A stretch of DNA of 64,000 nucleotides from Brevibacillus formosus (GCF_003013405.1 NZ_PXZL01000004.1:313961-377960), one strand, 5' to 3'; shown: positions 41,121-49,884, counted from the stretch's first letter. Numbers and translations: made by a program. Notes: a model not told the origin generated them from the sequence alone.

Positions 41121-41864
41121 TTATAAACAATCCCATGTATACCAAACCCTTGAAAAATCCAGACGAAGCAAATCCTCCCTGCGAACGAAGAAGTTGCCCA
41201 CTCCGCTATCTCCCCACGAGACATAATAATCGTAGTTGTCGCCCTCCATATCCAGTTGGAGGAGCAGCTCCCACCCATCCTGATTCACATACTCCTGGGT
41301 AAAGTAGGGATATCCTCCAATCCGTGACCCGCTTGCATCGGCGAGGTCCCAATATTTTGAGTAGGCCACTTCGTCCTCGTCGGTAGGTAGCTGAAAATTC
41401 ACCGCCTGTGGATCTCAATGAGGGACGTACTGCGACTCTCGTTTTCCTGTCAGCTTGTATGGCCCACCCAGTACCGGACTGTACACGTCAAGGTCCTCTG
41501 GTTGAAAGGGGTCCAATTCCTGTGTATCGATGAACTCCTCAAAATGAAGCACTTGAAAGGATTGATCCATCAGTCCGAAGGTATCATCCTCCTTGACAAA
41601 AAAACTGGTCAATCCACTAGCGGGGTAGCCATCGAGTCGCGGCATTTGCGCCCAGTTGATTTGTGCGAGAAACAAGTAGTTGTTTCCGTCTTCATCCTGT
41701 GGGTATGGCATTTCTGGCGGTAGCCAAGGCTTTCCGCCAACCTTGCTATCCGTTAAGGTAGCCGCTTCCTTCGTCAGGGTGAGCTTGATGGATGACTTTG
41801 CGGATTTTTGGATGTGTTCCAAAAATTCTGGGGTCCATTGGTTATTTGCATCTAAGAAGTTCAG
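41121..41864 (-). pseudogene. YwqG-like DUF1963 gene interrupted by in-frame TGA
   Basis: Two parts in the same frame are separated by one TGA codon at 41415-41417. The upstream part has VGGKPWLPPEMPYPQDEDG and FLAQINWAQMP. The downstream part has GGYPYFTQEYVNQDGW and LLLQLDMEG, both typical of YwqG/DUF1963. The reading frame upstream of TTG 41822 runs to a CTG at 41864, which has AGGTGA 6 nt before it and gives a natural family N-terminus, so the start codon may also be altered. Both marks point to a decaying gene; a sequencing error or use of a CTG start remains possible. Function of the family is unknown. Confidence 0.7.
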
Positions 41865-41949
41865 GGAAGATCACCTCGGAATTGAAACATATGGAAAACG
41901 GTTAGATTCATTTTATCTGAACCATCTACCAATCCGCAAATTTCTTACA

Positions 41950-42300
41950 TCACTTGCGCAGCAGGATGGCAGCCTGTGGTATGCCGAGCCAGAAGCCCGA
42001 CGCAGGCATGGCAATCGCCCCGACCACGCATATCCCGATTATCGTCCACCCAAAGGCAGCTGGCGTCTCCATTCCCTTCTTTTTCATCAGCCAATCCGCC
42101 ATATATCCGAGCAACATCAACAAAAAGCCAAACATCATAAACCAGAAAGCCGCAACTTCCTCTCGCCCTACACCATTCCATAAACCGTTTGCGACGATCT
42201 GCTGAAGCGGCTCAGCGTATAAAAACAGACCGACAATCGTATGCAGCAGTCCTGTAATGATGAGAGTGAAACCCATTTGGCGCTTGATCCCACTTACCAT
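41950..42300 (-). CDS. Small four-helix membrane protein (DUF6463-like)
   Basis: A 116-residue protein with four predicted transmembrane helices (about 8-28, 50-70, 84-100, plus a helix at 100-113) and the conserved-looking GLLHTIVGLF and FWFMMFGFLLMLLGY segments. It resembles small DUF6463-type membrane proteins of Bacillota. Transport or stress function is not established. GGAGAGA precedes the ATG. It lies upstream of the broken YwqG-like gene. Confidence 0.7.
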   Translation of the reverse strand: MVSGIKRQMGFTLIITGLLHTIVGLFLYAEPLQQIVANGLWNGVGREEVAAFWFMMFGFLLMLLGYMADWLMKKKGMETPAAFGWTIIGICVVGAIAMPASGFWLGIPQAAILLRK

Positions 42301-42325
42301 GTTAATTCTCTCCTCTCAGGTTGGC

Positions 42326-42505
42326 CTATTCCTTAGAAATGTTGATTTTTTGAGCTCTCGGACGGTCTTGTTCATCCTGTAACACATCAATCATGCTGTC
42401 GATCACTGACCGCGATGCGAGTAGCCATTCTTTGCAGGCATTTTTCACATGGCGCTCGGTTCCGTTCTGTTCCATGTTCGTAAGAATCGTCAGCACCCGA
42501 TTCAA
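42326..42505 (-). CDS. Small hypothetical protein coupled to arsA-type gene
   Basis: A 59-residue soluble protein starting (TTG) NRVLTILTNMEQNGTE and ending DRPRAQKINISKE. GAGAGGT lies 6-7 nt upstream of the TTG at 42505, a few bases after the ATPase stop, so it is probably co-translated with it. The frame also opens at TTG 42520, overlapping the ATPase stop. No domain is recognised. It could assist the ATPase; support is the tight spacing and ribosome site only. Confidence 0.55.
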   Translation of the reverse strand: MNRVLTILTNMEQNGTERHVKNACKEWLLASRSVIDSMIDVLQDEQDRPRAQKINISKE

Positions 42506-42516
42506 TCCAGTACCTC

Positions 42517-43701
42517 TCAATGCTGAGCAGCCCCTTCCCTTGCGCTAAAACGAATGATCAGCCGATCCTCCGCATATTTCGCTCCTGTAACTTGTCGTCC
42601 CATTAATACGCGTGGCAAGATAACTTTTCGCTTGTAGGCACCCGCATTTACGGTCAATTCATCCCCTGTTTGCGTTAAATCCAGGGCTGCTTTATCCACA
42701 AAAGGAATCATCAGCTCCAAATGCAGCTCGCCGTCCACTTCTCGAATCAGTTCCGTCCTGCCTTGATAAAGCTTGGCGGATGGGTCTTCTGTTCCAAAAA
42801 CGATATCAGCCAATTCTTCTAGAACAGGAAGCCCAATCACTTCTTTTGGCATCATCGGTGCTTTCAAAATCGGCAGCGGCTGAAAGTTTTCCACGATTTC
42901 GTTCTCATACTTCCGTTGCAGCTCTCGCCAGTGGGCAAAAAATCCTTCTCCCGCTTCATCCGGAAGCACCCGATTCACGATGATGGCATCCGTATTGAAC
43001 CCGAACAGATTCAAGTACGTAAACGAGCGCTTTGCTTCCGCAAGCACCATTTTTTCCGGGTTTACTACGATCCTCACTGATGTGATCTCCGGGTCCAAAA
43101 CAATGCGTTGCATTTCCTCCAACCCTCGTGCGAGCTGCTCGACGCTGTCTAGCACATCATCAGAAGGAAGCTCTACTTTGTTCACGATCTTGGCCACTGG
43201 GCGAACGAGTTTGATCAGCTTGCGCTCGGTCGGAAAAATTTTCTCCAACCACCAATTCAATACGTTGGGATAACTAAGCAGACGCAGTGTTTCTCCGGTT
43301 GGAGCACAATCGACTACCAAGACGTCGAACTGCCCGCTCAGGGCGTGTTCCTTGATCTGTAGCAAACTGAACATTTCCTCCATGCCAGGAAAAACAAGCA
43401 TCTCCTCCGTTGTAATATCAGTCAGCTGTGCTTTGTCGAGCAGTGTTGTCAGCCATCCCTGAACTGCTCCCCAGTTGCGCTCGGTTTCCCGCAAGCTGTT
43501 TACTTCCTGTCCCCATAAATTTTCGCTGATTGGTACGGGATCTGGTCCGATCACAGTCCCCAATGAATCTGCCAAACTGTGTGCAGCATCCGTACTGAGT
43601 ACGAGCGTTCTCTTTCCCTGCTTTGCCAGCTTAACAGCCGTTGCTGCTGCAACACTCGTCTTCCCAACCCCACCTTTGCCGGTGTAAATAACGATTCTCA
43701 T
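42517..43701 (-). CDS. ArsA/Get3-type anion-transporting ATPase
   Basis: A 394-residue deviant-Walker P-loop ATPase: MRIVIYTGKGGVGKTSVAAA at the N-terminus, the switch regions LSTDAAHSLADSLG and VDCAPTGETLRLLSYP, and a C-terminal all-beta (ArsA HSP20-like) domain in about the last 90 residues. It has a single ATPase unit, like Get3, not the duplicated ArsA of Gram-negative plasmids. No ars genes are nearby, and the regulator next door is MarR-type, not ArsR, so arsenite export is doubtful. ATG at 43701 has AGGAGAG upstream. Confidence 0.83.
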   Translation of the reverse strand: MRIVIYTGKGGVGKTSVAAATAVKLAKQGKRTLVLSTDAAHSLADSLGTVIGPDPVPISENLWGQEVNSLRETERNWGAVQGWLTTLLDKAQLTDITTEEMLVFPGMEEMFSLLQIKEHALSGQFDVLVVDCAPTGETLRLLSYPNVLNWWLEKIFPTERKLIKLVRPVAKIVNKVELPSDDVLDSVEQLARGLEEMQRIVLDPEITSVRIVVNPEKMVLAEAKRSFTYLNLFGFNTDAIIVNRVLPDEAGEGFFAHWRELQRKYENEIVENFQPLPILKAPMMPKEVIGLPVLEELADIVFGTEDPSAKLYQGRTELIREVDGELHLELMIPFVDKAALDLTQTGDELTVNAGAYKRKVILPRVLMGRQVTGAKYAEDRLIIRFSAREGAAQH

Positions 43702-43730
43702 CTCGACTCTCTCCTTCACGATCCATTTAA

Positions 43731-43748
43731 TACGATTTCGTAGTAATT
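43731..43748. promoter_or_regulatory. MarR-type operator upstream of the ArsA-type gene
   Basis: TACGATTTCGTAGTAATT, with a palindromic core TACGA-TT-TCGTA. It lies 30 bp before the ATPase start inside the spacer of a plausible TTGTCT-N17-ATTAAA promoter. An identical 18-bp copy precedes the marR-like gene. Confidence 0.75.
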
Positions 43749-43777
43749 AGACAAAAAAAGAAGCAGGCTCGATCAGA

Positions 43778-44254
43778 CTATTCCTCAATGTTGATCTTGA
43801 TGGAACGAACCTTTGTTTCACGAGGCTTGACAGGTCCTCCGTCCTGAAATACCTTGGCGGCTTTGAGTAAAAGGGTAGTGAATTGCTCCATTTCTTCCGG
43901 CGTAAATGCCTCCTGAAGCCTGCCCAGCATCGTCAGCATCACTTGCTCTGATTCTTTTGCAAGCTGTTTGCCTGGTTGTGTCAATGTGACGAGCTTCACC
44001 CGTTGATCCTCTACAGAGGTAGCCCTCGCGATGTAGCCTTTGCGTTCAAGCCGTTTCGCGATGCTGGTCATCGAACTAAGTGGCGCCCCCATCTCTTGCG
44101 CCAGCTCTGACATGGTCAAATCTCCGCGAAACAGCAATATGAGGAGGGTCGACAAATCAGAGCGAGTCAGTTTTTCTTCAAGCTGCATCGTATCGGACAT
44201 AAAGGCGAACGGACGCAAACCGGTTTTCAGAAAGAGGTCATATAGTTGCTGCAT
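43778..44254 (-). CDS. MarR family transcriptional regulator
   Basis: A 158-residue winged-helix regulator with the recognition region TMSELAQEMGAPLSSMTSIAKRLERKGYIAR and wing SVEDQRVKLVTLTQPG. AAAGGAG precedes the ATG. It lies directly upstream of the ArsA-type gene, and identical operator sequences sit in front of both, so it probably represses itself and the ATPase. The likely signal is a phenolic or oxidising compound, by family. Confidence 0.88.
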   Translation of the reverse strand: MQQLYDLFLKTGLRPFAFMSDTMQLEEKLTRSDLSTLLILLFRGDLTMSELAQEMGAPLSSMTSIAKRLERKGYIARATSVEDQRVKLVTLTQPGKQLAKESEQVMLTMLGRLQEAFTPEEMEQFTTLLLKAAKVFQDGGPVKPRETKVRSIKINIEE

Positions 44255-44272
44255 ACCGGTGACTCCTTTTAG

Positions 44273-44290
44273 TACGATTTCGTAGTAATT
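44273..44290. promoter_or_regulatory. MarR-type operator upstream of the marR-like gene
   Basis: Exact 18-bp copy of the site at 43731-43748, in the same orientation, 18 bp before the regulator start codon. It supports autorepression. Confidence 0.75.
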
Positions 44291-44339
44291 TCCTCTTCAA
44301 TTTATTACATATTTTAGGGAATGTCAACAGGCTTAAAAA

Positions 44340-44369
44340 GTATACCCTGCTGGGCTGACGTACATATTA
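44340..44369 (+). promoter_or_regulatory. SigG-like forespore promoter
   Basis: GTATA (44340-44344), 18-bp spacer, CATATTA (44363-44369), close to the SigG consensus and 30 bp before the spore protein start. Confidence 0.6.
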
Positions 44370-44399
44370 AAGCTGTTACAACTGACAGGGGGAATCAAA

Positions 44400-44588
44400 A
44401 TGAATAAACAGCGCGCGAAAGAAATCGCCGCTTCACCCGTTATGGCGAATGTGACCTGCGATGGAATACCCGTATACATCCAGCACATCGATGACGACAA
44501 CGACATGGCGAGGATTTACCCGCTCGACCAGCCAGATCAGGAGATGAGTGTTCCTGTAGCCAGCTTGCGGGAGCACGGTGAGTACTGA
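44400..44588 (+). CDS. sspH: H-type small acid-soluble spore protein
   Basis: A 62-residue protein matching SspH throughout: MNKQRAKEIAASPVMANVTC, GIPVYIQHIDDDNDMARIYP and the ending VPVASLREHGEY. Minor SASPs of this type are made in the forespore and stored in the spore core. GGGGGA precedes the ATG, a SigG-like promoter lies upstream and a strong terminator follows, so it is a monocistronic spore gene. Confidence 0.93.
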   Translation: MNKQRAKEIAASPVMANVTCDGIPVYIQHIDDDNDMARIYPLDQPDQEMSVPVASLREHGEY

Positions 44589-44608
44589 TTTTCGTCACAA
44601 AAACGATT

Positions 44609-44641
44609 GAGGGGACCTGTAGCGAATCCGCAGGTCCCCTC
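44609..44641. terminator. Terminator after sspH
   Basis: Perfect 11-bp arms GAGGGGACCTG and CAGGTCCCCTC with an 11-nt loop, between the convergent sspH and glycosyltransferase genes. Confidence 0.8.
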
Positions 44642-44670
44642 GTCGTCTTCTTTGTCATTGTACAAATGGA

Positions 44671-46854
44671 TTACAGCAAGCCTTGGATGAACGGCAGCTC
44701 CAAATTCTCGATTATTTTTTTCTGACTCGCCGCCAATTTCGCTGCGATCTGCTCCTTGCGTGCGATGGCCTCCCAGGTGCAGGTAAGAATTCTTTCACCT
44801 AATTGCGGCTCGCCTGTTGACACGATAAGCTCCGGGAGATCCAGTGAATAAGCGAAGTCAATGCCCTTGATGCGATACGCCAAACAAACGAACGGAACAC
44901 CCGCAGCAGCACTCAGCACATTCGCATGCAATTTAAAGTTGATCGTCGCTTGAAAGCCTTTCATCAGTTGCAGCATTCGCTTATGATCGTGCAGCTCCAG
45001 GTCGAGGATTGTATGAGCTGGATCGTCGATTTTTTTGTACAGTCTTTTTATGGCTTCCCGATCCGGTCCCCACATGGTGAGCAAGTGGATGTCGTAGCCT
45101 GCCTTGATCAGCTTCTTGGCTGCATATACAAGCCCATCCTCAACTGCGGTCTCGTTTTTCCCATAAATCCGGTTATAAGACGTACCCCAGTTGATACCAA
45201 TCGTGGATCGCTTGCTTTTATCTGCCACTGTTGGCAATGATGCGGGAATAAGCAGCATCCCTGGGTCTCCGCTAATCGCTGCCCTTTCTCCCACTCCCGC
45301 TTGCTGGAGGTATTGGAGTGTAAGTGGTCCGCGTACACCAAAAAACGTGGCATGCTCGGCGATTTTTTGCAGCATGTGGCTCATTTTATCTTGGCCAGTT
45401 ATCAGCTTGTTCATCAATCTGCCTGAAGAATCCAGCTCGACTTGATCCTGCGAGTCAAATCCGCTTCCCCAGACCCATAGATTTTTTTTCTGTTCAACCG
45501 CACGATAAGCTACATCCACATACCCCGGGATGAGAAGCGATCCTCCACCTAAAACGACGGTGTCATACGGGCTTAAATCCTTCAGATCAACCCCGGGCAG
45601 GGAAGGTATTACCTTGTATTGCGTAGGGTCGAGGTATTTGCATGACAAATCGTAAAAGGCATGCCACATCAGCTCATCGCCCAAATTGTTGAACCCTAAC
45701 CAGCCAACGTACAAAATTTTTTTCATGCTTGCCGCCCCCCCTCCATTCTTTATTTGCGCATAAATGGCAAGCAAGGAGGCACATTTTTGCGTGATATGAA
45801 AATGGTTTTGGACCCACGCTCTTCCTTGACCTCCTATTTCCTTCAATTGACTACGGTCGCTACATGCTTGACGCAAAGCACTATCGATCAACGAAGGAGA
45901 CGGCTTCTGCACGGAGGAGTGGTCACCGAAGTAACAATCCCAAGCCAAATCGTAGGACGAAGGTTCGACCAAACCAACGTAGCCATGATTTCCGATCGCA
46001 AGCACGGGCTTTCCGCACGCCATCGCTTCGAGTGCGACCCTCCCTGTTCCAATCACCAAATCACTGATTGCGTAATACGGCCGGACGTCGGTTTGCTCCC
46101 CCACAATGTGAATATAGGGCTGCCCTGCGGCTTTATTCAGCGCTTTTGCCAGCTCATGAACATGAATCTCCTGGGCACCCGAACCCACCACCACGATATG
46201 CAGATTGGGGATTTCACTGCGCAACGTTTTGGTTGCCCGCAATACCATGTTGCACACCGTCGCTTTTTGCCAAGCCAGCCTGCTGACATAAGTAACCACT
46301 GTGGCATCGGGCGGCAATGACGGCATATCAGCCCTACTTGCGAAGCCAGACTGAAACTCTTCCATATCAACCCCATTGGAAATGAGGGTGGTTTTTACCC
46401 CTCGCCTTTGCCAGAATAGTTGGACAGGTTTACTCACACTGATAACGGCAGAGCAGAGCTGAGCTACTTTTATCGCTTCATCCTTTGGGTAGTACGTTCC
46501 ATGCAAGGTGAACACGACAGGAATGCCGAGCTCATTGGCTGCCGTAGCGGCAAGAAAGCCTGATGGCGTCTGATGCACATGGACGATGGTAATACTATGC
46601 TTCTTCATACATGCACGGTAACACTCGATCAGATGCTGTCTGCGTGCCTGGAGCGGCTCACGTGCGGATTCTATCGGTTCAACCAAAAAGCCTGCATCAA
46701 CAAATTCGTGGTAGAGGGGGCCATTGCCACCTGCATAAAACAGTTGGACGCCTTTTTTCCTCAATGCTTTACCCATGCTAAGAACATGTGTCTCCGTTCC
46801 GCCTGTCCTCAAACTGTCCAGCACCATCAATATCCGATCATTACTGCTAGTCAA
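44671..46854 (-). CDS. Glycosyltransferase (GT4)-pyruvyltransferase fusion
   Basis: A 727-residue two-domain protein. Residues about 1-375 are a GT4 glycosyltransferase (LDSLRTGGTETHVL, VVTYVSRLAWQKA, GTGRVALEAMACGKPVLA). From MKKILYVGWLGFNNLGDELM (about 379) onward it is a polysaccharide pyruvyl transferase of the CsaB/WcaK type, with VVLGGGSLL and INFKLHANVLSAAAGVPF. Fusing sugar transfer to ketal-pyruvate addition in one chain is unusual. TTG start with GGGAGGGT upstream. It is the last gene of the glycosylation operon. The product could be a pyruvylated glycan on spore coat or cell wall. Confidence 0.85.
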   Translation of the reverse strand: MTSSNDRILMVLDSLRTGGTETHVLSMGKALRKKGVQLFYAGGNGPLYHEFVDAGFLVEPIESAREPLQARRQHLIECYRACMKKHSITIVHVHQTPSGFLAATAANELGIPVVFTLHGTYYPKDEAIKVAQLCSAVISVSKPVQLFWQRRGVKTTLISNGVDMEEFQSGFASRADMPSLPPDATVVTYVSRLAWQKATVCNMVLRATKTLRSEIPNLHIVVVGSGAQEIHVHELAKALNKAAGQPYIHIVGEQTDVRPYYAISDLVIGTGRVALEAMACGKPVLAIGNHGYVGLVEPSSYDLAWDCYFGDHSSVQKPSPSLIDSALRQACSDRSQLKEIGGQGRAWVQNHFHITQKCASLLAIYAQIKNGGGAASMKKILYVGWLGFNNLGDELMWHAFYDLSCKYLDPTQYKVIPSLPGVDLKDLSPYDTVVLGGGSLLIPGYVDVAYRAVEQKKNLWVWGSGFDSQDQVELDSSGRLMNKLITGQDKMSHMLQKIAEHATFFGVRGPLTLQYLQQAGVGERAAISGDPGMLLIPASLPTVADKSKRSTIGINWGTSYNRIYGKNETAVEDGLVYAAKKLIKAGYDIHLLTMWGPDREAIKRLYKKIDDPAHTILDLELHDHKRMLQLMKGFQATINFKLHANVLSAAAGVPFVCLAYRIKGIDFAYSLDLPELIVSTGEPQLGERILTCTWEAIARKEQIAAKLAASQKKIIENLELPFIQGLL

Positions 46855-46858
46855 CTTT

Positions 46859-47572
46859 TTACCCTCCCTTCTTCCGATAATAGTGGGCCGAACGCTGCTC
46901 AGCGTGGGTGCGGTAATAATACAATGCTTCTGCTATATTGTTCACGCCTGCTCTCGCATTCAAAGCTTTGGCGATAAATTCGTAGTCTTCTGCACCCTCA
47001 ATCCGGCGTGTCGGGCCACCAATCTGGTCAAACAGCCGTCCTCGAAACATGCAGGTTCCGTGACAGACGCAGTGTCCGCCGTTTCCGTATACCTTGCGAA
47101 TGTCATCGTCGTACTTGATCCATCCAGCGAGCTGCTTTTTTTCCGGATTATCGGTCGAAAACGCATAGTAATTCGTACCGACCAAATCGATCTGGGGATT
47201 ATTTTTCAAGTATTCAACCTGCCGTGAAAGACGCAGGATATGGGAGAAATCATCCGAGTCCTGAATCGCGATGAACTCGCCTCTGCTCAGGTAATGCCCG
47301 ACGTTGATGGCACCCGAAAAGCCAATATTGCGAGGGAGCTCATGAATCAGCACCTGATTCTCTCTTGGAAAAAACCTTTTATTCTCTTCCAGCCATTCTC
47401 TGGCCACTTCTACGGAATGATCTGTCGATGCATCATCGATCAAGACAATCTCCCAATTCTCATAGGTTTGCTGGAGAATGCTGTCCAAGCATTCACGTAT
47501 ATAAGCCGCCCTGTTGAAATTGGTAATGACGACACTTACCAGACCTTCTACTCGCTCTCTTGCCAATTTCAT
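46859..47572 (-). CDS. Family 2 glycosyltransferase
   Basis: A 237-residue GT-A fold glycosyltransferase with VSVVITNFNRAAYIRECLDS, VLIDDASTDHS and the metal-binding IQDSDD near 110, and GAEDYEF as the probable catalytic-base region. No membrane segment. AGGAGG lies very close to the ATG; TTG two codons later is a better-spaced alternative. It ends just before the fusion gene and is probably coupled to it. Confidence 0.88.
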   Translation of the reverse strand: MKLARERVEGLVSVVITNFNRAAYIRECLDSILQQTYENWEIVLIDDASTDHSVEVAREWLEENKRFFPRENQVLIHELPRNIGFSGAINVGHYLSRGEFIAIQDSDDFSHILRLSRQVEYLKNNPQIDLVGTNYYAFSTDNPEKKQLAGWIKYDDDIRKVYGNGGHCVCHGTCMFRGRLFDQIGGPTRRIEGAEDYEFIAKALNARAGVNNIAEALYYYRTHAEQRSAHYYRKKGG

Positions 47573-47612
47573 TTCCTCCTTCCAGTGTTCTTGTTTTCAC
47601 ATCGCATCCTCG

Positions 47613-49121
47613 CTACCGTCCTTTCGCCAGAAACTGCAAGGCTTCCACGTGGTCACCCGCAATCTGTTCGACGGCAGGGGGCATTCCGGAGCTGGCGAAG
47701 TGTTTTTCTGGCCGGAGTCGGTTGGAGGTGAAACTGTTCACCTGATGAACCAATTCCATCTTTACACCTGCCTGTGCGTATGCTGCTTGTGCTTTTGGCG
47801 GGCAAAGCAGTATGTGCCACCCGAGCGAAGCAACCGCTTCCCTGCGTAAGGCAAAGGGGACGGTCACCATAGACCCGATCCCCAAATCCTTACGATTCAA
47901 AGCCAAGTTGAGAGCTTGGCGACAAGCCACAAAGACATTGTCTGCGCAAGGTTGATTCAAAAATACAGAAACATCATTCAGGGCCACATCCACGCCGCAC
48001 TCGCAAGCGAGAACAAAAGGATACAGATCATGAGCGGTCATAATCGTATCCGCATCGACAAACAACAGGATGTCGCCTTTCGACAGACTGGCTCCAATTG
48101 CCCGTCCAGTGTCTACGCCCAATGCATATGGGAACTCTACGGTCGTCACGCCGCATTCACGGGCAAGCTGTGCTGTTTGATCAACCGAGCCATTGACGAC
48201 CACGATAATTTCGACTGGCTCCAGCCGAAGAACTTCACGGATCACTTGCTGGATCGTCGCTGCCTCGTTAAGGGCTGGAATGATCACAGATACCGTTTTC
48301 CCACCGTAAAGAGTTGTTCGTCGCAGGGGCCATTTCCCGACCTGCGTAACAGGCATACTACTGTTTTTACCGTGTACATTCTCTGCTATATCTCTTCGCC
48401 TGCCCCCATCGGACAGTCCGCCGCGAAAGGGAAGACGCGAGACGAGATCAAGCTGTTCGGCAATCACCAGCTTTTCATACAAAGAGAGCTCTTTGAGCAA
48501 CGAACCGTGAAGCTGTGGCAAAAACATCCGTTCTTCCGTTCCCGTTCCAATAGCTTGTGTCGTAATGGACAGTCCGCTCACAACTGCCCGCTTGTGCGCT
48601 TGGGCAGGATGTCCCAACTGTTCCACTCCGATTTTGGAAAGTGCCTCTCTGGTCATCGCGTGAGGTGTGTCCAGCAAAGAAGCTTCACGCAGGTCTGAGC
48701 GACCGAAGAGGTTATTTACCAGCAGGGAAAAACTGTGGATAGGTCTTGGTTTTGTCTTCCTCCTGTGTCGCATATCCTGCTGGGGCAAAACGACCTGTGC
48801 ATTTCCATATAAAATTGGGAACAAGAAGCGCTGCAATCCAGACAGCGAATCAATTTGTTCTTCGCCGAGAAAAAGCAGGACACTCCCTCTTGCATGCTTG
48901 GCAGCCTCTCTCCGCCATGAGAAAAGATTCTCAACAGCCTCTGCAAGTACGACACGAACACCAGAGCCAAGCTCCAGGGCCCTTGTCGAAATCACGATGA
49001 TCTCCAGAGGTGCAAGCTGTTTACAAGCGGCGATCAGCTTTGGCAGATGAGCTGTCCCAAGCATGGCGGGAATTAAAATGGATAGGGGCACGTGGCCCCT
49101 TCTCCCTTGCCGCTCTGCCAT
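47613..49121 (-). CDS. Two-domain GT2-like glycosyltransferase
   Basis: A 502-residue protein with two GT-A-like halves. The N-terminal half (about 10-200, LSILIPAMLGTAHLPKLIAA) keeps the fold pattern but lacks a DXD motif, showing FLGEEQID instead. The C-terminal half (from about 275, VSVIIPALNEAATIQQVI) has a normal LFVDADT metal site. One half is therefore probably catalytically dead or uses another mechanism. Its ATG overlaps the upstream stop as TAATG, so translation is coupled to the small spore-type protein. Confidence 0.8.
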   Translation of the reverse strand: MAERQGRRGHVPLSILIPAMLGTAHLPKLIAACKQLAPLEIIVISTRALELGSGVRVVLAEAVENLFSWRREAAKHARGSVLLFLGEEQIDSLSGLQRFLFPILYGNAQVVLPQQDMRHRRKTKPRPIHSFSLLVNNLFGRSDLREASLLDTPHAMTREALSKIGVEQLGHPAQAHKRAVVSGLSITTQAIGTGTEERMFLPQLHGSLLKELSLYEKLVIAEQLDLVSRLPFRGGLSDGGRRRDIAENVHGKNSSMPVTQVGKWPLRRTTLYGGKTVSVIIPALNEAATIQQVIREVLRLEPVEIIVVVNGSVDQTAQLARECGVTTVEFPYALGVDTGRAIGASLSKGDILLFVDADTIMTAHDLYPFVLACECGVDVALNDVSVFLNQPCADNVFVACRQALNLALNRKDLGIGSMVTVPFALRREAVASLGWHILLCPPKAQAAYAQAGVKMELVHQVNSFTSNRLRPEKHFASSGMPPAVEQIAGDHVEALQFLAKGR

Positions 49122-49318
49122 TAGAGAACGCGCACATACGTGATGCGATCGAGTTGAAAGATCACTGTTTGGCCACCGCCATAGCCTGGCTCACTTGCTG
49201 CAAGCAAGGTTAATGTCGAATTGGTCACACCGAGCAACTCACCGGTAGTCACGTCGAATCCAGTTACGACTTGTACACTATCGCCTATAAACGTTCTCAA
49301 TTTCTGTACATAGTTCAT
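49121..49318 (-). CDS. Small DUF2642-like probable spore protein (65 aa)
   Basis: A 65-residue beta-rich protein starting MNYVQKLRTFIGDSVQVVTG and ending VIFQLDRITYVRVL. The pattern (short helix, then a small barrel ending in an I-x-Y/W-V strand) resembles DUF2642 proteins such as YuzF, which are often sporulation-expressed. GGAGGAG precedes the ATG. It is translationally coupled to the two-domain glycosyltransferase. The family assignment is tentative. Confidence 0.65.
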   Translation of the reverse strand: MNYVQKLRTFIGDSVQVVTGFDVTTGELLGVTNSTLTLLAASEPGYGGGQTVIFQLDRITYVRVL

Positions 49319-49332
49319 TTATCTTCTCCTCC

Positions 49333-49710
49333 TTACACCTCATGAACATAATTAATTTGCGTGAAACGAATCTCCACACGTGAACCGCTTGGCTCTATGA
49401 TTTCAGCATAGTCCCGACCAACCTCATTCAGGACCCCTGTGACACTTCCTGCATCTGTTCCCAGCTCTACGGTTTCATTCAAATAGCGCAGAAGTACTTT
49501 GCGAAAGGAATCTTGTCGCAGCAAATCACTGTGGTTTTCTTGCAGAAATGCGGCGAATTCTTCTGCGTACAGTTCTTTGCGAAGCGAACAACGAACAGCT
49601 TCTTCCTTGTCATTTTCGACTTCCTCGTCTCTTTCGTCTTTACCCCAGACGAGACGTCGTAGCCCTTGAAAATACTCTTTCAACTCTTTTTCATTCACAA
49701 TTATTTTCAT
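49333..49710 (-). CDS. Probable spore coat-type protein with C-terminal DUF2642-like domain
   Basis: A 125-residue protein. The N-terminal 70 residues are charged and helical. The last 50 (YLNETVELGTDAGSVTGVLN, ending EIRFTQINYVHEV) resemble the DUF2642-like fold of the next gene, ending in the same INYV pattern, so the two may be related and interact. It is the first gene of the glycosylation operon, with AAGGAGAT upstream. Spore localisation is inferred from the family and neighbours; no sporulation promoter could be fixed. Confidence 0.6.
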   Translation of the reverse strand: MKIIVNEKELKEYFQGLRRLVWGKDERDEEVENDKEEAVRCSLRKELYAEEFAAFLQENHSDLLRQDSFRKVLLRYLNETVELGTDAGSVTGVLNEVGRDYAEIIEPSGSRVEIRFTQINYVHEV

Positions 49711-49852
49711 CTGGTCACTCTCATCTCCTTGATCCTACTCTTTTGATTTTTTCGCCGCTTGTACACGGTATACAAGTAAGCTAAAAAACGTACTAGGACA
49801 ACTGTGTAATTTTTTGGTTTTAATGAAAAGTTCACAGAGTTTTTACCGAACA

Positions 49853-49884
49853 ACAAAAAAAGACTGCGAAAAGTATTCGCAGCC
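49853..49884 (-). terminator. Terminator of the FUSC-type exporter gene
   Basis: Stem GACTGCGAA (49862-49870) with TTCGCAGCC (49876-49884), one G-U pair, followed on the minus strand by TTTTTTT. Confidence 0.75.

Noticed and set aside
41415-41417. Selenocysteine or programmed read-through at the YwqG-like TGA
   Set aside because: No selenocysteine insertion structure or selenoprotein family is apparent, and a second lesion at the start codon favours gene decay.
47916-48698. Plus-strand open frame (260 codons) opposite the two-domain glycosyltransferase
   Set aside because: Antisense shadow; no recognisable domain, and the opposite frame is clearly a glycosyltransferase.
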